Source: Meghimatium bilineatum
Taxonomy: Eukaryota > Mollusca > Gastropoda > Stylommatophora > Philomycidae
NCBI GenBank assembly: GCA_034231615.1
Contig: CM067302.1
Coordinates: 15,579,274 to 15,643,273, forward strand
Direction of reading: 5' to 3'
DNA: 64,000 nt
Positions 46,501 through 59,300 of this stretch are shown here, piece after piece. Position 1 is the stretch's first letter. The number at the start of each line of letters is the position of its first letter. The position numbers and the translations under genes are program-made. A model generated the notes under the pieces. It was given only the letters and a program-made list of their open reading frames with translations, searched no databases and was not told the DNA's origin.

Positions 46501-49500
46501 TGGGAACCGGATTAATCCAGGAAGTAAAGACTGCGACGGAGGGGAGATGGCTACCGCCCTCATTTGCAGAGCCTCTGAAATGTGAGATCGCTAACATCTC
46601 ACACCCCTTTGGCATTAATAAATGCTATGGGTCACTTTACTTTTTTTTATGTGGAAAATATACTTGAATCCATATTCCATTGGATTTGCTACAATCAATT
46701 TTCATAGCCCTACCAAAGAAACCTGGAGCGGTAGATTGCGAAGACCACAGAACAATCAATATTATGAGTCAGATGACCAAGATTCTACTGTGCATAATAA
46801 TGAGGCGCATAAGAGGAAAAATTAAACCAGAAATAGCAGATGAACAATGTGGATTCGTAGAAGGAAAAGGCACAAGAAATGCCCTATACATACATATATA
46901 TATATATAAAGAACATTAATGGAGAGGGCCATAGAAGAATAACAAGACCTTTATCTGTGCTTTATAGATTACAGCAAAGCATTTGACAAGGTCAAGCATT
47001 CAGAAATTATAAAAATGTTAGAAAATCTTAACGTTGATGGGAAAGATCTAAGAATAGTAAGAAATATGTATTGGAAATAAACAGCTGCGATGAGAGTTAA
47101 CAACACTATAGGTAGATGTCAAAAGATAGAAATGGGTGTCAGGCAAGGTTGTGTAATGTCACCGGACCTTTTCTCCCTATATACAGAATATATTATGTGG
47201 AATATAGAAGATATGCCAGGAATAAAAGTGGGAGGATGCAATATAAATAACTTGAGATATGCTGATGACACAGTATTGATTGCAGGAAGTGAACAGGAAC
47301 TACAAACCCTATTAGATAAAGTAGTGACAGAAAGTGAAAACAAAGGCCTCAGTTTAAACAAGAAGAAAAAAGAAATAATGGTTGTATCGAAGAGACATAC
47401 ACTATCAAGATGCAACATAATAAATAATGACACAAAATTAGCACAAGTTGAAAAAGTGTTATAAAAAGTTGAAAATCTTGGCTCCCTGTTAACATCAGAA
47501 GGTAGATGCTCAAGTGAGGTAAAGAGCTGAACAGCACAAGCCGAATCAGAATTCTAAAAAATGAGAACCATTTTGTGTAATGGAAGACTATCAATGCAGA
47601 CCCGAATTCGAGTGATGAGATGTTATATCGAACCAATTCTTTTTTAATGGATGTGAAGCATGGACTATTCTAAAAAAAATTCTAAGTGAATTAGAGGCAA
47701 CAGAAATGTGGTTTCTGAGAAGAATGATGAAAATACCATGGACAGTAAAGAAAACTAATGCAGAGGTTCTCATTGATGCTGGCGTAAAAAGATCAATCAT
47801 ATCAAACATTAGGGGCAGACAGTCAAGGTTTCTGGGGCATTTGCTGAGAAGAACACAGCTTGAACACTTAATAACCACTGGAAAGATCAAAGGGTGAAGA
47901 GACTATAAAGAGATAAGTTTCTAGATGGACTTGTATTGTGGCACGGTAGAAGCTCACCAATCAAGCTTATTGACAACACAAGAGACAGAGAGTCGTGGAG
48001 AAACATGATCGCCTATGCCAGTCGGCATGGCACTTGATTGAGTCTTTGTTATCTCTAATATTTTATGGTAGTGCGTTATGATACAACCTAATTGGACTTT
48101 GTTGTTGACTGGTTGAAAAGAGCGCACATCTCCAAAAGAAACTTAAACTCAATAACTACCTACCTACCTACATATTGTCCTAGAACCACACTGGTAACTT
48201 CAACACAAAAAGCTCTCTCCAAACAACTTTATCATCAGATATTTGAAGGAGTGTTAAAAAATTTACGCCTAGACCATTCTTTGATGTTGTTAATCCCCGA
48301 GAGTCCCAAAAATATGATGATGGCAACTAGGGAAATTAGATTATGCTAAGACTCCAGATGGCGATGGCTGCCATGGCAAGGTTAAATATGATGTGGAAAA
48401 GTAAGACCAGTATTTCATTAAAGACCAATCTATTCAAACCACTAGTGCTAAGCATACTTATCTACTGATGTGAAAGTTGAATGACACTCAATGCAAACAT
48501 AGAAAGAAGGATTAAAGCTTTTTAAAACTAGTGCTACAGACATTTCTTAAGAATTAGCTTTATAGAAAACACAAGACAAATATATTTGTCTGGCAGCAAA
48601 TAAACAGACTTGTAGGCTATCAAGAACCACTTTTGACAGTGATGAAAGGTGTAAACGTGTTTGGTTTGGACATGTAATGAGAGAAAACTCGCTTTATTAA
48701 ATTATTTTGCAAGTAACAGTCAAGCTGGAAGGAGGAAAGAGAAAATCCCGGATTGATAACATCAAGGAAAGGTCTGAGCATGTTTTTTTCTATAATCCTC
48801 CGAATGGCTGAGGATAGAGTTTTTTGGAGAGCTTTTTGTGCTGGTGTATCTAGTGTGCCCCACCCCCCCTACAGTTCTGACCGTTTATGGGTCTTATTAT
48901 TATCATTATAATTATATGCGGAACGCCCGTGTGTTGCTGGGGCCCGAAAGGGGAGCAAAGAATAGCAACACTGTTTACTTTCCACACATGTCGTAAATAG
49001 CGACTAAGGAGGTTATGGGATGGAATTGGCTGTCCCATCCCATATAGGGTCAGTGACACAAAGCCATGCTGAAGTTGGATGTGTCAGACCAAAAGGCACA
49101 GATATCGCAGCAATGCTGTAAACCATGGCACAACGCATTCCGTTCTCTGGACTACTTCCTGCTAATCTGCAGGAGTTTGAGAACGAACGCAGAAGAATAT
49201 GCGGAAAATCTGAGGATCTTACCAGTGGTCAACCAGACCAACCACCATGCAACAGTACACCTACAGAAGATGACATGCCATTGTATATAGTCTTTCCTCC
49301 TGTGGTTGCACCACAGCACTTCATCTGCACATACACATGTGTACCAACCTTTCACCTGTACTGCGGTGTGGCAACCTAGGCCTAGACGTTTAGTCTATCT
49401 ATCTATCATCTTTTCCACAAATGCAGAGATATCTGCTTTAACTACACATAAGAGATAGTAGCAATTGAGAAAGCTCTGAATCGAATTATTGTGGAAGAGA

Positions 49501-52500
49501 ACTACTCCACCTGAAGACATAGTCATCTTCTCCGACTCAAAATCAGCACTCCAAGCCTTGGAGACCAAAAAACACCCCTGGTTGCAATATCAACAGACAA
49601 ATTGACCAGCTGTCCACATCATATGGTGCAGAAGTCACCCTCCAATGGATACCTGGCCATACCAGAGTCCTTGGAAACGAAATGGCTGATAAATTAGCTA
49701 AGAGAAGTGCCCAGTTTTCCCCAAAAATCTCCCTAAAACATGCAAACAAATCCTAAAAAACTACAGACAAGAATGGTTACAACAGTGGTCCAGCTCAAAG
49801 ACTGGACGCTCACTATATGAACACCAACAGAAACCAAACCCAATGGATCCTCTGAAACAACTCGAGCGAGCAAACCAGAGTCTCACATTCCAACTAAGAA
49901 CAGGCCACGCCCCATTAATAAACACCTGAACAGAATAACCCCATTACACAAACCAAATTGCAGACACTGCAACGCACAAGAAGAGACTGTTGAGCACCTA
50001 CTACTGCAGTTCCCAAAACTAACAGACATCCGACAAGAACTATTACCACCACTTCCAGCTATGTATAACACACTCTACAAAACTGCACCACAACTGAGGA
50101 AAACCTGTCCATTCACCAGAAGGGCTATGGGCTGTCAAGAGCTTCCTGCTCATAGGGAAAGGGATTGAATCATCATCATCGTCTTTTCCACAAATGCCAT
50201 CAGGTGCTGTGAGGAGTTGAAGTTTTCTGTCTTTGGCAATCTTTATTGCACTTGCCATGGTCAGCCCGTTGTTCTTAACAATCTCTCTGATTGAATCCAT
50301 CTTGCTCTTGCTCTTGCCTTGTAGCTGTTCTTTGTTGTACACATGGATGGCTGGTTGTGATGGTTCCACTGGCATAAGGTGTCACAACCAGTTGATCTGC
50401 TGTCTTTCTATATATTTTTTGCATGATATGGTCTTTACTATTTTTCTGATGCCTTCATTTTTGCATTCAGTCTCTTCTGGTGACATTTATAGCCTTTCTC
50501 AGGCACTTCACCTCACATGTTGCAATTATCTTTTTCAAGAGCATTTTTGTAAGGGCACTTGTAACATAACATTGGAATAACGATGGTGTTTATTCTTTGT
50601 TGTTTGGTCACCATGTTGTATGATGGGTTATAGGTTTTTTTATTATTATTATTATATTATTGAGAATGAAGGCATAAATATAAATATATAGGCCTACATG
50701 TAATCAACCATGAATTTTTGAAAAAAAAACATAGGTTTACGTACTAGTAATAATTACTGAAACTTGACTAGGGAGTTCATTGGGAAGACAATTTTCCGGA
50801 GAAAATATGTCACATGACAATAAAATCACATTTCATATGATACAATTCATTTCCTATGAATATTTTGCAATGAACAGTTGAGGGTGGAAGGAGAATGGGT
50901 AGACAAAGAATAACATAGATTGACAACATTAAAAAAAAGGTCTGGGCATCATTTTTCTACACTCATCCGAATCACTGAGGACAGAGCTGTTTGGAGAACT
51001 TTTTTGTGCTGATGTCTCTAATGTGCCCCCCCCCCCATAAGACCATGATGAGTTATCTGTTTTTATATTATTATTATTATTTTTTTAAATATTAATCTTC
51101 CTTCATTAGACAAAGGTGATGGACTTACATCGGTCATGCTCTCAGAATGAACAGCCTAAAAATTCCCCATCAGCCACTAAATTGGGTACCACTGGGAGTA
51201 AGAAGAAGAGGGAGACGTAGTTAAACTCTACGAAGAACCATTAATAGAGAAGGGCATGTCAATGAACCTAAACAACACCCAAGAACTGAAAGACCTGGCA
51301 ACACAAAGACAGAAATGGAAAGCTATGGTTTCTGCCCTATGCGACGCCTATGACCCTGGAGGAACATAACATAACATAACACAACATAACGCAACATAAC
51401 ATTATTGAGAATGAAGGTATAAAATAGAAATATAAACATGCAATCAGCCATGCAGTTGTGTTCAATAAATGACTGAAATGATGTCTACATACTTGTTGGT
51501 ATATGCCTGGTAGTGGTCGGTGATAACGACTACTGGAACGTCATTTCTGCTTCGAAGGAATCTTAGAGAGGATGATGGAGGCAATGGGAATTCCCTTTCT
51601 GCTCCATGGATATTGACTTTCCAGCGTTTTCCTATCGTTTCCATGTCTTTAATCATTTCATAAATCTTAAAGATTGTTGACAACAATTAAATAGGCACAT
51701 GTTTGTTAACAGTCAGATGACTCATTCTGTCTTGTCTAAAGTTAGCATTCTGTCAACAGTCAGATGACTCATTCTGTCTTGTCTAAAGTTAGCATTCTGT
51801 CAACAGTCAGATGACTCATTCTGTCTTGTCTAAAGTTAGCATTCTGTCAACAGTCAGATGACTCATTCTCTGCCAAAGACGGATGTGTCGGGCCATTGGC
51901 GCAAATAAAACGGTGACATAGCGCATTTCCATTCTCTGGACTACATCCTGCTGGAAATCTAGTAGGACCATGGTCCACTACAAGAGAATTCAGCAGGAGT
52001 TTGAGAATGTACGCTGAAGAAGAAGAAGATGACTCATTCTGTCTTGTCTAAAGTTAGCATTTTGTCAACAGTCAGATGACTCATTCTGTCTTGTCTAAAG
52101 TTAGCATTCTGTCAACAGTCAGATGACTCATTCTGTCTTGTCTAAAGTTAGCATTCTGTCAACAGTCAGATGACTCATTCTGTCTTGTCTAAAGTTAGCA
52201 TTCTGTCAACAGTCAGATGACTCATTGTCTCGTCAAAATTTAGTATTCTGTCAACAGTCAGATAACTCATTCTGTCAAGTCAGAAAGCTGCATACTGTCA
52301 ACATTCATCATTATTAACATTATGACCTGTGTCCACACCTACCATTCCATCAACATAAATATTCTATCAACATTCTAGAATTCTGTCAATCAAAGAGCAC
52401 AATCTGTAAAAAATCTAAAAATTCTTGAGACTAAGGAGAATTGAACCAGTCCGTTCAATGGCACCAAATTGTCTAGCAACTATTGCACACGCGTTCTTCT

Positions 52501-55500
52501 GTACTTGACTAACCGCATCTCCAAAAAAAAGATGCAATTTTGTCAAGCCATTCAAACCGTGCACTCAAAGTCACCAGAACGGACCAATCGAGACAAGGAC
52601 TATTACAACAACAACAAACATCCCATACAGGTATTGAAATATCCTCAGTAACAACAAACATATAACATCCGTATTAGTTATACAAGGGACGATAGGTCTT
52701 CTTCTTCTTCTTATAGGAATCACATGGAATAAGGCTAACAACAAATATCCAAGGATAGAGACACATAGAAAGTCCTTATCCGTGGACTATTCACACACGG
52801 ATGTGTAAACGCTCTAGGGTCCCAAGTGTTTGGTCCATTGATTTTTTCATACACTTCTTCTTCAGCGTTTATTTTCAAACTCCCGCTGGATCTCTCTTGT
52901 AACCATGGTACTACTAAATTCACAGCAGGATGTAGTACAGAGAATGGACATGTGTGGTGTTGCTCTTTTATTTGCGCCAATGGTCCGACACATCTATCTT
53001 CGGCAGTACTATATTTCAAATTCTTCTCATGGTCACCAAAACTGCTTCTAATCTGGTTTTAACTGCTTTGACAGATTGTCCAGATTAGGGGTTAGGGTAC
53101 ATACATAGTCTAGAAGTTAGAGCCTAGGTATAGTACACCAAGTGTTTATAGTCAGTCAATCAATCAAGTGCCATGCCGACTGGCATAGGCGATCATGTTT
53201 CTCCATAACTCTCTGTCTCTTGTGTTGTCAATAAGCTCGGTTGGTGAGCTTCTACTGTGCGACGATACAAGCCCATCAAGTAACTGTTTATAGTACAGAT
53301 ATATAATTAAGTTAATGCCAAATCAAGTGGTTACTGCCTCCCCTACCTTTATTCTTTCATCCTCAAACTCCTGAAGATTAGCAGGATGTAGTCCAGAGAT
53401 TGGAATGCGCTGTAATGTTTTACAGCTTGGCTTCGATATCTATATTTTTGGCCTGTCATTTGTGAGGTCAGAATGACTTCTGAGTCACTTTGATCCTCTA
53501 TAGCAGTGTTTCCTAACGTGGGACCTATGCTCCCATGGGATGGGGGGGGGGGGGGGGTAATATGATCGATCAGGGGGCAATTCAAACAATTTGTAATTAG
53601 GTTTCATTGGGGAATAATTCAGTTTTTGAATATAAAAAAATATGTACATGATACATGGGGAGACATCAGAATTTTAGAAAGCATTAGGTGGGGCATGGTA
53701 CAAAAAAGGTTGGGAAACACTGCTCTATAGGTTATAAGATAGCACAGCCACCTCTACCTTCAAAACCTCATTGCAACTTACCAAATGCATGGCAGCTAAT
53801 AGTTTTGTATTTGGAAAAAAAAAATTATGGCTCAATACAAGAATCAGTGGACAAATCACGTAACAGCAGTCCGACTTTTTAATTTCATATGCTATTGCAC
53901 TGAGCTTCCATTTCTCTGACTTGATTAGAAAACTGGCCTCACAGCACGTGGGGTATTCCCATAAGTGCTCCGCCCTCTGTTCCAGCAGCCATTCGACTCG
54001 ATGGTGTTTCTTCGAGTCCAATGCCGCCGAAACAGACATCGACATCAGGGCACAACTCTGGCCTTTGCGACAGTTTTCTTTGTTGTTCCGCCCACCCACG
54101 CCGTGCCTGTAACTAGTTCAAGCACAACATCGGCATGTCGGAACAACATGGTAACTGTTATCGAAGGTTACGACTACAGGATTGTATAGATGTGCCATGA
54201 AGCTTCTATAATCTGACTAAAGATAATGATCTAGCGATTTGCGTGCAACAGACTGGACAACCACCTCCCACTCAGTGTGTAGCGCGCATACCGAGTGAAA
54301 GGAGGCTCTCATTGCTAAACATGTAGAATGTTGGCTGTGTCGGAATATGTGTCTTTATCGGAATTTCGTTCCATTTAGTTATGTTAGCTTTTTGTTCCGT
54401 AGAAAACTGTCCACTGATTCTTGTATAGTACCCATATTATTTGGTGTTTGGGAAAAACACCAAATAAATCCAACAAAGATGCAGCAAAGCATATCAGATC
54501 TTAGGGCAGATGTCTCCTATTTTGAAAAACAAATATGTGAACATGAACACTAAATGTGCACTATATACAAAAATCATCATACCATCAGTATGCTACCAAT
54601 GTCAAGCATGGACATTAACAACAGAAGTCAAAAGAAAACTTGCCACAACAGAAATGACTTGTCTGTATAGATGTCAGAGTAACAATAAGAAAAAGAATCA
54701 GAAATTAAAACATCAGAAGACTAACAAACACAATGCCAATTCTGGATTACATTAGAAGACAACAAATTAAGTGGTTATCACACGATTCCAGACTACCACC
54801 AGACAGTGCTCCTCAAAAGGCATTACTATAAAGACACAATGGGTACAAAGTCAGGGGCAGACCAAGCAAACGATTGATTACAAAAATCGAAGTCTACAAA
54901 AACAAACATATCAACAAAAAAAGCCATTCCAAAGAACTATTCTACCTCTTACGCAGCAAGGCATAAAGGGATATAAAGTGAAAAGAAAATTTAAAAAAAG
55001 CTAACAGTGTTGTTATTCTTTACTCCCATTTTAGACCCATCAACACATGGGTCACTGCCTTTCAAAGATTGTATTTGCTAAATATTAGCCAATGTTACAT
55101 ATACATAATTAGCTGGCGAACTCTCACCGATTTCCACACCGTGTTTTCGCTAAGTGGATCATTATGCAACCATAAGTATCCTCCGTTGTCCCTTCGACCG
55201 ACCTGATTAAGCTCCACAATTTGATTCAGGTGTTGTAATTTTATTGGCTGTAATTTTATTTGAAATTTGTCATAAAATTCACTGCCTTCAGGGAACTTTC
55301 CAAGATTCATATCATAGACCACACGGCTGGAACCAATGTAATCAAATGTTTCCTGTAACAAGCATATAAAATCAAGCTGTTATCTTTTTCTCTGTAAAAG
55401 CAGCAACCATGTTGCAATTTTTGGTACAATGATTGCAGCCCAACCCCCGTTTTCATTCTTGTTTCCCATTAGTGCCTATCTACGTATTTTGTGGTTAATT

Positions 55501-56309
55501 TATCTAAATATTATAACGACAAATAATCAATAATTAAGTGAAATATTCATTTTTTAGGGTTAGTTATGTTTTACATAACTAATCCTAACCCTAACAATAA
55601 TTATATTTAAATTAATAAATGATAAACATAAACTGATAAACATAGGCAAGGGAAATAATCACACAGGTAGGCACTAATTGGCGCAAAGGGGTTGGACCTC
55701 GATTATAGTTCCCAATTTTCTCCTGTAATGAATGATATTTTTTCTGTGATAGACCAGTAAATTACGAGGATAGATTTAGTAGATCACCAGAATTATTTAG
55801 AAAGAGATTTGGTACAGTACAAGTAGATGCCACCACATGCTTAATTATTTCCCTTGTCCATGTTTGTAAATTTCATATTTATCATTTAATAATTGACATT
55901 TATTTATTCAAGGTTGGGGTTATAGTTAGTTATATAAGACACAACTATCGTAACTCTAACCTTAACCTTAAAATAAATTAATATTTAAATTATTAAATGA
56001 TGAACATGAAATTTATGAACAAGGGATTTATGAACAAATTTATATACAAAGAAAATAACTCGACTATGTGGTGGCATCTACTTGCACTGTACCAGAGATA
56101 TTTTTTTTTAACTTATCATTAATCTTATTATGACATCAAAGATCTATGAAAAGTGACTAATTACTTTATTATTTAACGTAAACCACCCAACATTACAGAA
56201 GATGTATATATGGCTCTTTTATTGTTGAAAATATGTAAGAATAAATATATATAAAATCAAATATTAAATAAATGTTTTCTAATATTTAAAATTTTTTTTT
56301 TAAAGAAAC

Positions 56310-56373
<64 letters not shown>

Positions 56374-59300
56374 ACATATATTAAAGTAAACATGAAACAC
56401 ATTTCAACAACAAAATAAAAGCATAACTGTATAGATGATATGCCATGAAGCTTCTATAAGAAGATAACCTCAATATAACGGCATATCATCCACTAAGGTT
56501 TTCTATTGCATGGGTGGTATGTCTAGTGAGCCATTGGTGAGACCCACCACAGATGCAAGCACATGCATACTTGTACTCATATAAAACAGCATTGTCTCAA
56601 AGGCATGGTTGTGGTAGAGAATTTATGCATGTATGTTTAGTCTCCGAAAGGAGGAATTCCAGTGTGACAGTATCCCAGGACCACTCCATCCTGCCAGCAA
56701 CACAGCAAGCACTTATGGGCCTACTATCTTATCATTATTCTGTCAGATTTGTTGACCTATTTAGTGATGGTACATCTAGTGTTCCCCGTCACCTATGAAT
56801 CTGCCACAAAAGTGCAATCTCCACTGGCCTGTATCTCTTCGAAGATTTCCATGAAAATCATGCAATAGAAGACTAAAGTAAGAATTTGAGGTAATACATG
56901 CAGTAAAAGTGATGAGTTTTTTTAAACAAAAAATGTTCTCAGTCTATTCCCCAACCTTCTTTAGTCCTCTTCTATGACATGCCTGAAAAGATGACAGTGG
57001 ACCTATTATTTGCTCTCTAAACTATTAGTCCAGGTGACATCTGCCACACAAGTATGTACACCTATCCTCCAACTTTCTTAGTGACCTCCCAGTATATGCT
57101 TGGAAATAAGACAGTGGACCTATTATTTGCACCCTGAACTGGAAGCCCAGACCTCACATGGGAAATATTAAATACAATAGACATATCAACTGCCGAAGAT
57201 GGGTGTGTCGGGCCATTGGCGCAAATAAAATGGTGACACAAAGCATTTCCATTCTCTGGACTACATCCTGCTGGAAATCTAGTAGGACCATGGTCATGCT
57301 ACAAGGGAGATCCAGTGGGAGTTTAAGAATGAACGCTGAAGAAGAAATACAATAGAAATATGATTATCCGAATCCCAATTAACTGAATCCCCAATTATCC
57401 AAATTGAATTTGGGCGAAATAATTTTAGAACGAGAGCATTAGCAGACGTGGTAGAGAGATTCCTGGACAGTGTGCATGTGCCATTACTATGTAGTTTATT
57501 TGCAATACATAGTTGCTTACATATTACTGTACTTTTATCAATAAAATTCTGTTCATTTCAATGTATGATTTTATGTATGTACACTGTTTTGCTTCATTCC
57601 TGAGCTATATCCAATAATTTGAATTTTCGATTATCCGAACCAGCCCTATCCCCAATTAATTTGTATAATCGGATTTCTACTGTAGATAGATTATACAAGC
57701 ATCTGAAAAAATGTTTAGTCTTACAAAATACTCACTCCCTGAAAAAATATAAACAAGATATCCTTTGCAGATTGTTTTAGATGGATCTGATGACGTACTT
57801 TCCAGAGAGCTTCAGCCGTTGCCAGTAGCGTTACCAGTCCAGTTATAGTGGTGTCAGCTGCATGGTAGATATCTTTAAACAGGGAAGTGGCATCCAACTG
57901 ATTCAGAAACAAAGAGAAAAAAAAGCATCACAATGAAGCAGGATTTCTTGTCAACAAGAATAGAATAAGCACCATAATCTGCTGCATAGTTAAGTAAAAG
58001 TAAAGTGAATCCATACGCATTTAGTAATGCCGTAGGATTGGGAGATGTTAGCGATTTCACATTTCAGTGGCTCTGCTAAATAAGGGCAGTAGCCATCTCC
58101 TCTTCCTCACAGTCTTTACTTCCTGGATTGATCTGGTACCTATTTAGGGCTGTGTCGACCCGAGAGTCGTTGCAACCTGAAAAACATTTCCACCTCAGTT
58201 GGGGAATGAACCCAAGACTATTCATATGCAAAGCCAGTGCCTTACCACTGCGCTATGCAGATACATACCTATCAACATATAGAAATCATTTATCTTCTTG
58301 CTCGCAGTTTAACATGTCTACAGAGCAAGCCTGGCTTTCTTGATAAACTCTGCTGTATATGAAAACTCACCAAGGTTCTCATACAGTTTGTCTACACAGC
58401 ACGCCTGGTTTTCTTGATACATGTTGCCGTATTTGAAAGCTTCTCAAGGTTCTCATACAGTTTAACATGTCTACAAAGCAAGTAATATAAGGTAATACTG
58501 CGTGAAACGTAACAGCAATAAAAAAACCTTTCATTACTGCATGTTTTCATGTGAAGAAGTGCAGGGAGGTTTTCTATGGACTGTGGAAATAAAGACCACT
58601 TTGCCACAGCAGACGCCGAGACATGTACAGGAAGGATTTTGATTGTACCTCCAAAAGAAAAAATTATGTCTCAACCATGGATTGAACACGGGACCTCAAA
58701 GGTTTGAGAACGCCATTCTAATCAAGTGGCCATGCGCTCCACATTTCACAGTAAACATATGAAAATAAGATTTAATTTCATAAGAAAGAAAGCTTACTAG
58801 ATGTGAAATTAGATGTCTCAGAAAACAGAATAAGAAGAGATCATGTGAGGAATGAAGACATTACAAGAAATGTTGGAAAATCTGTGGTCAAGTACCTACA
58901 TTGAAAAACAGAGATTGAAATAGTTTGGTCACTTAATGAGAATGAACCCTTATTAACCAGGGGCAAGAGCATACAACACGAAATGGAAACAGTAAAATAC
59001 AAAAGGAAAACCAAGGAGAAGGTGGATTGACGAAGTTACCAACATTCTGTGACTTCACAATATTACTGCACATCAAGCGGCCAAACATGCCATAGCCTGA
59101 AAACCGATTCTCATTCAATCCTGTGATGCATTTCAGCAAAAGCAGTGAAAAGACAATAGATATGTAGACAGATAGAAACACAAGAACAGAGTCCAACCAC
59201 AATTCACTCCGGAGTGCCAGTTCTGTAAATACCATCATGAGACCTGTTGACCACCACCTCTTTCACTGTAAAGCTTGAATGAAGTCTGCAAGAGTCTTCT

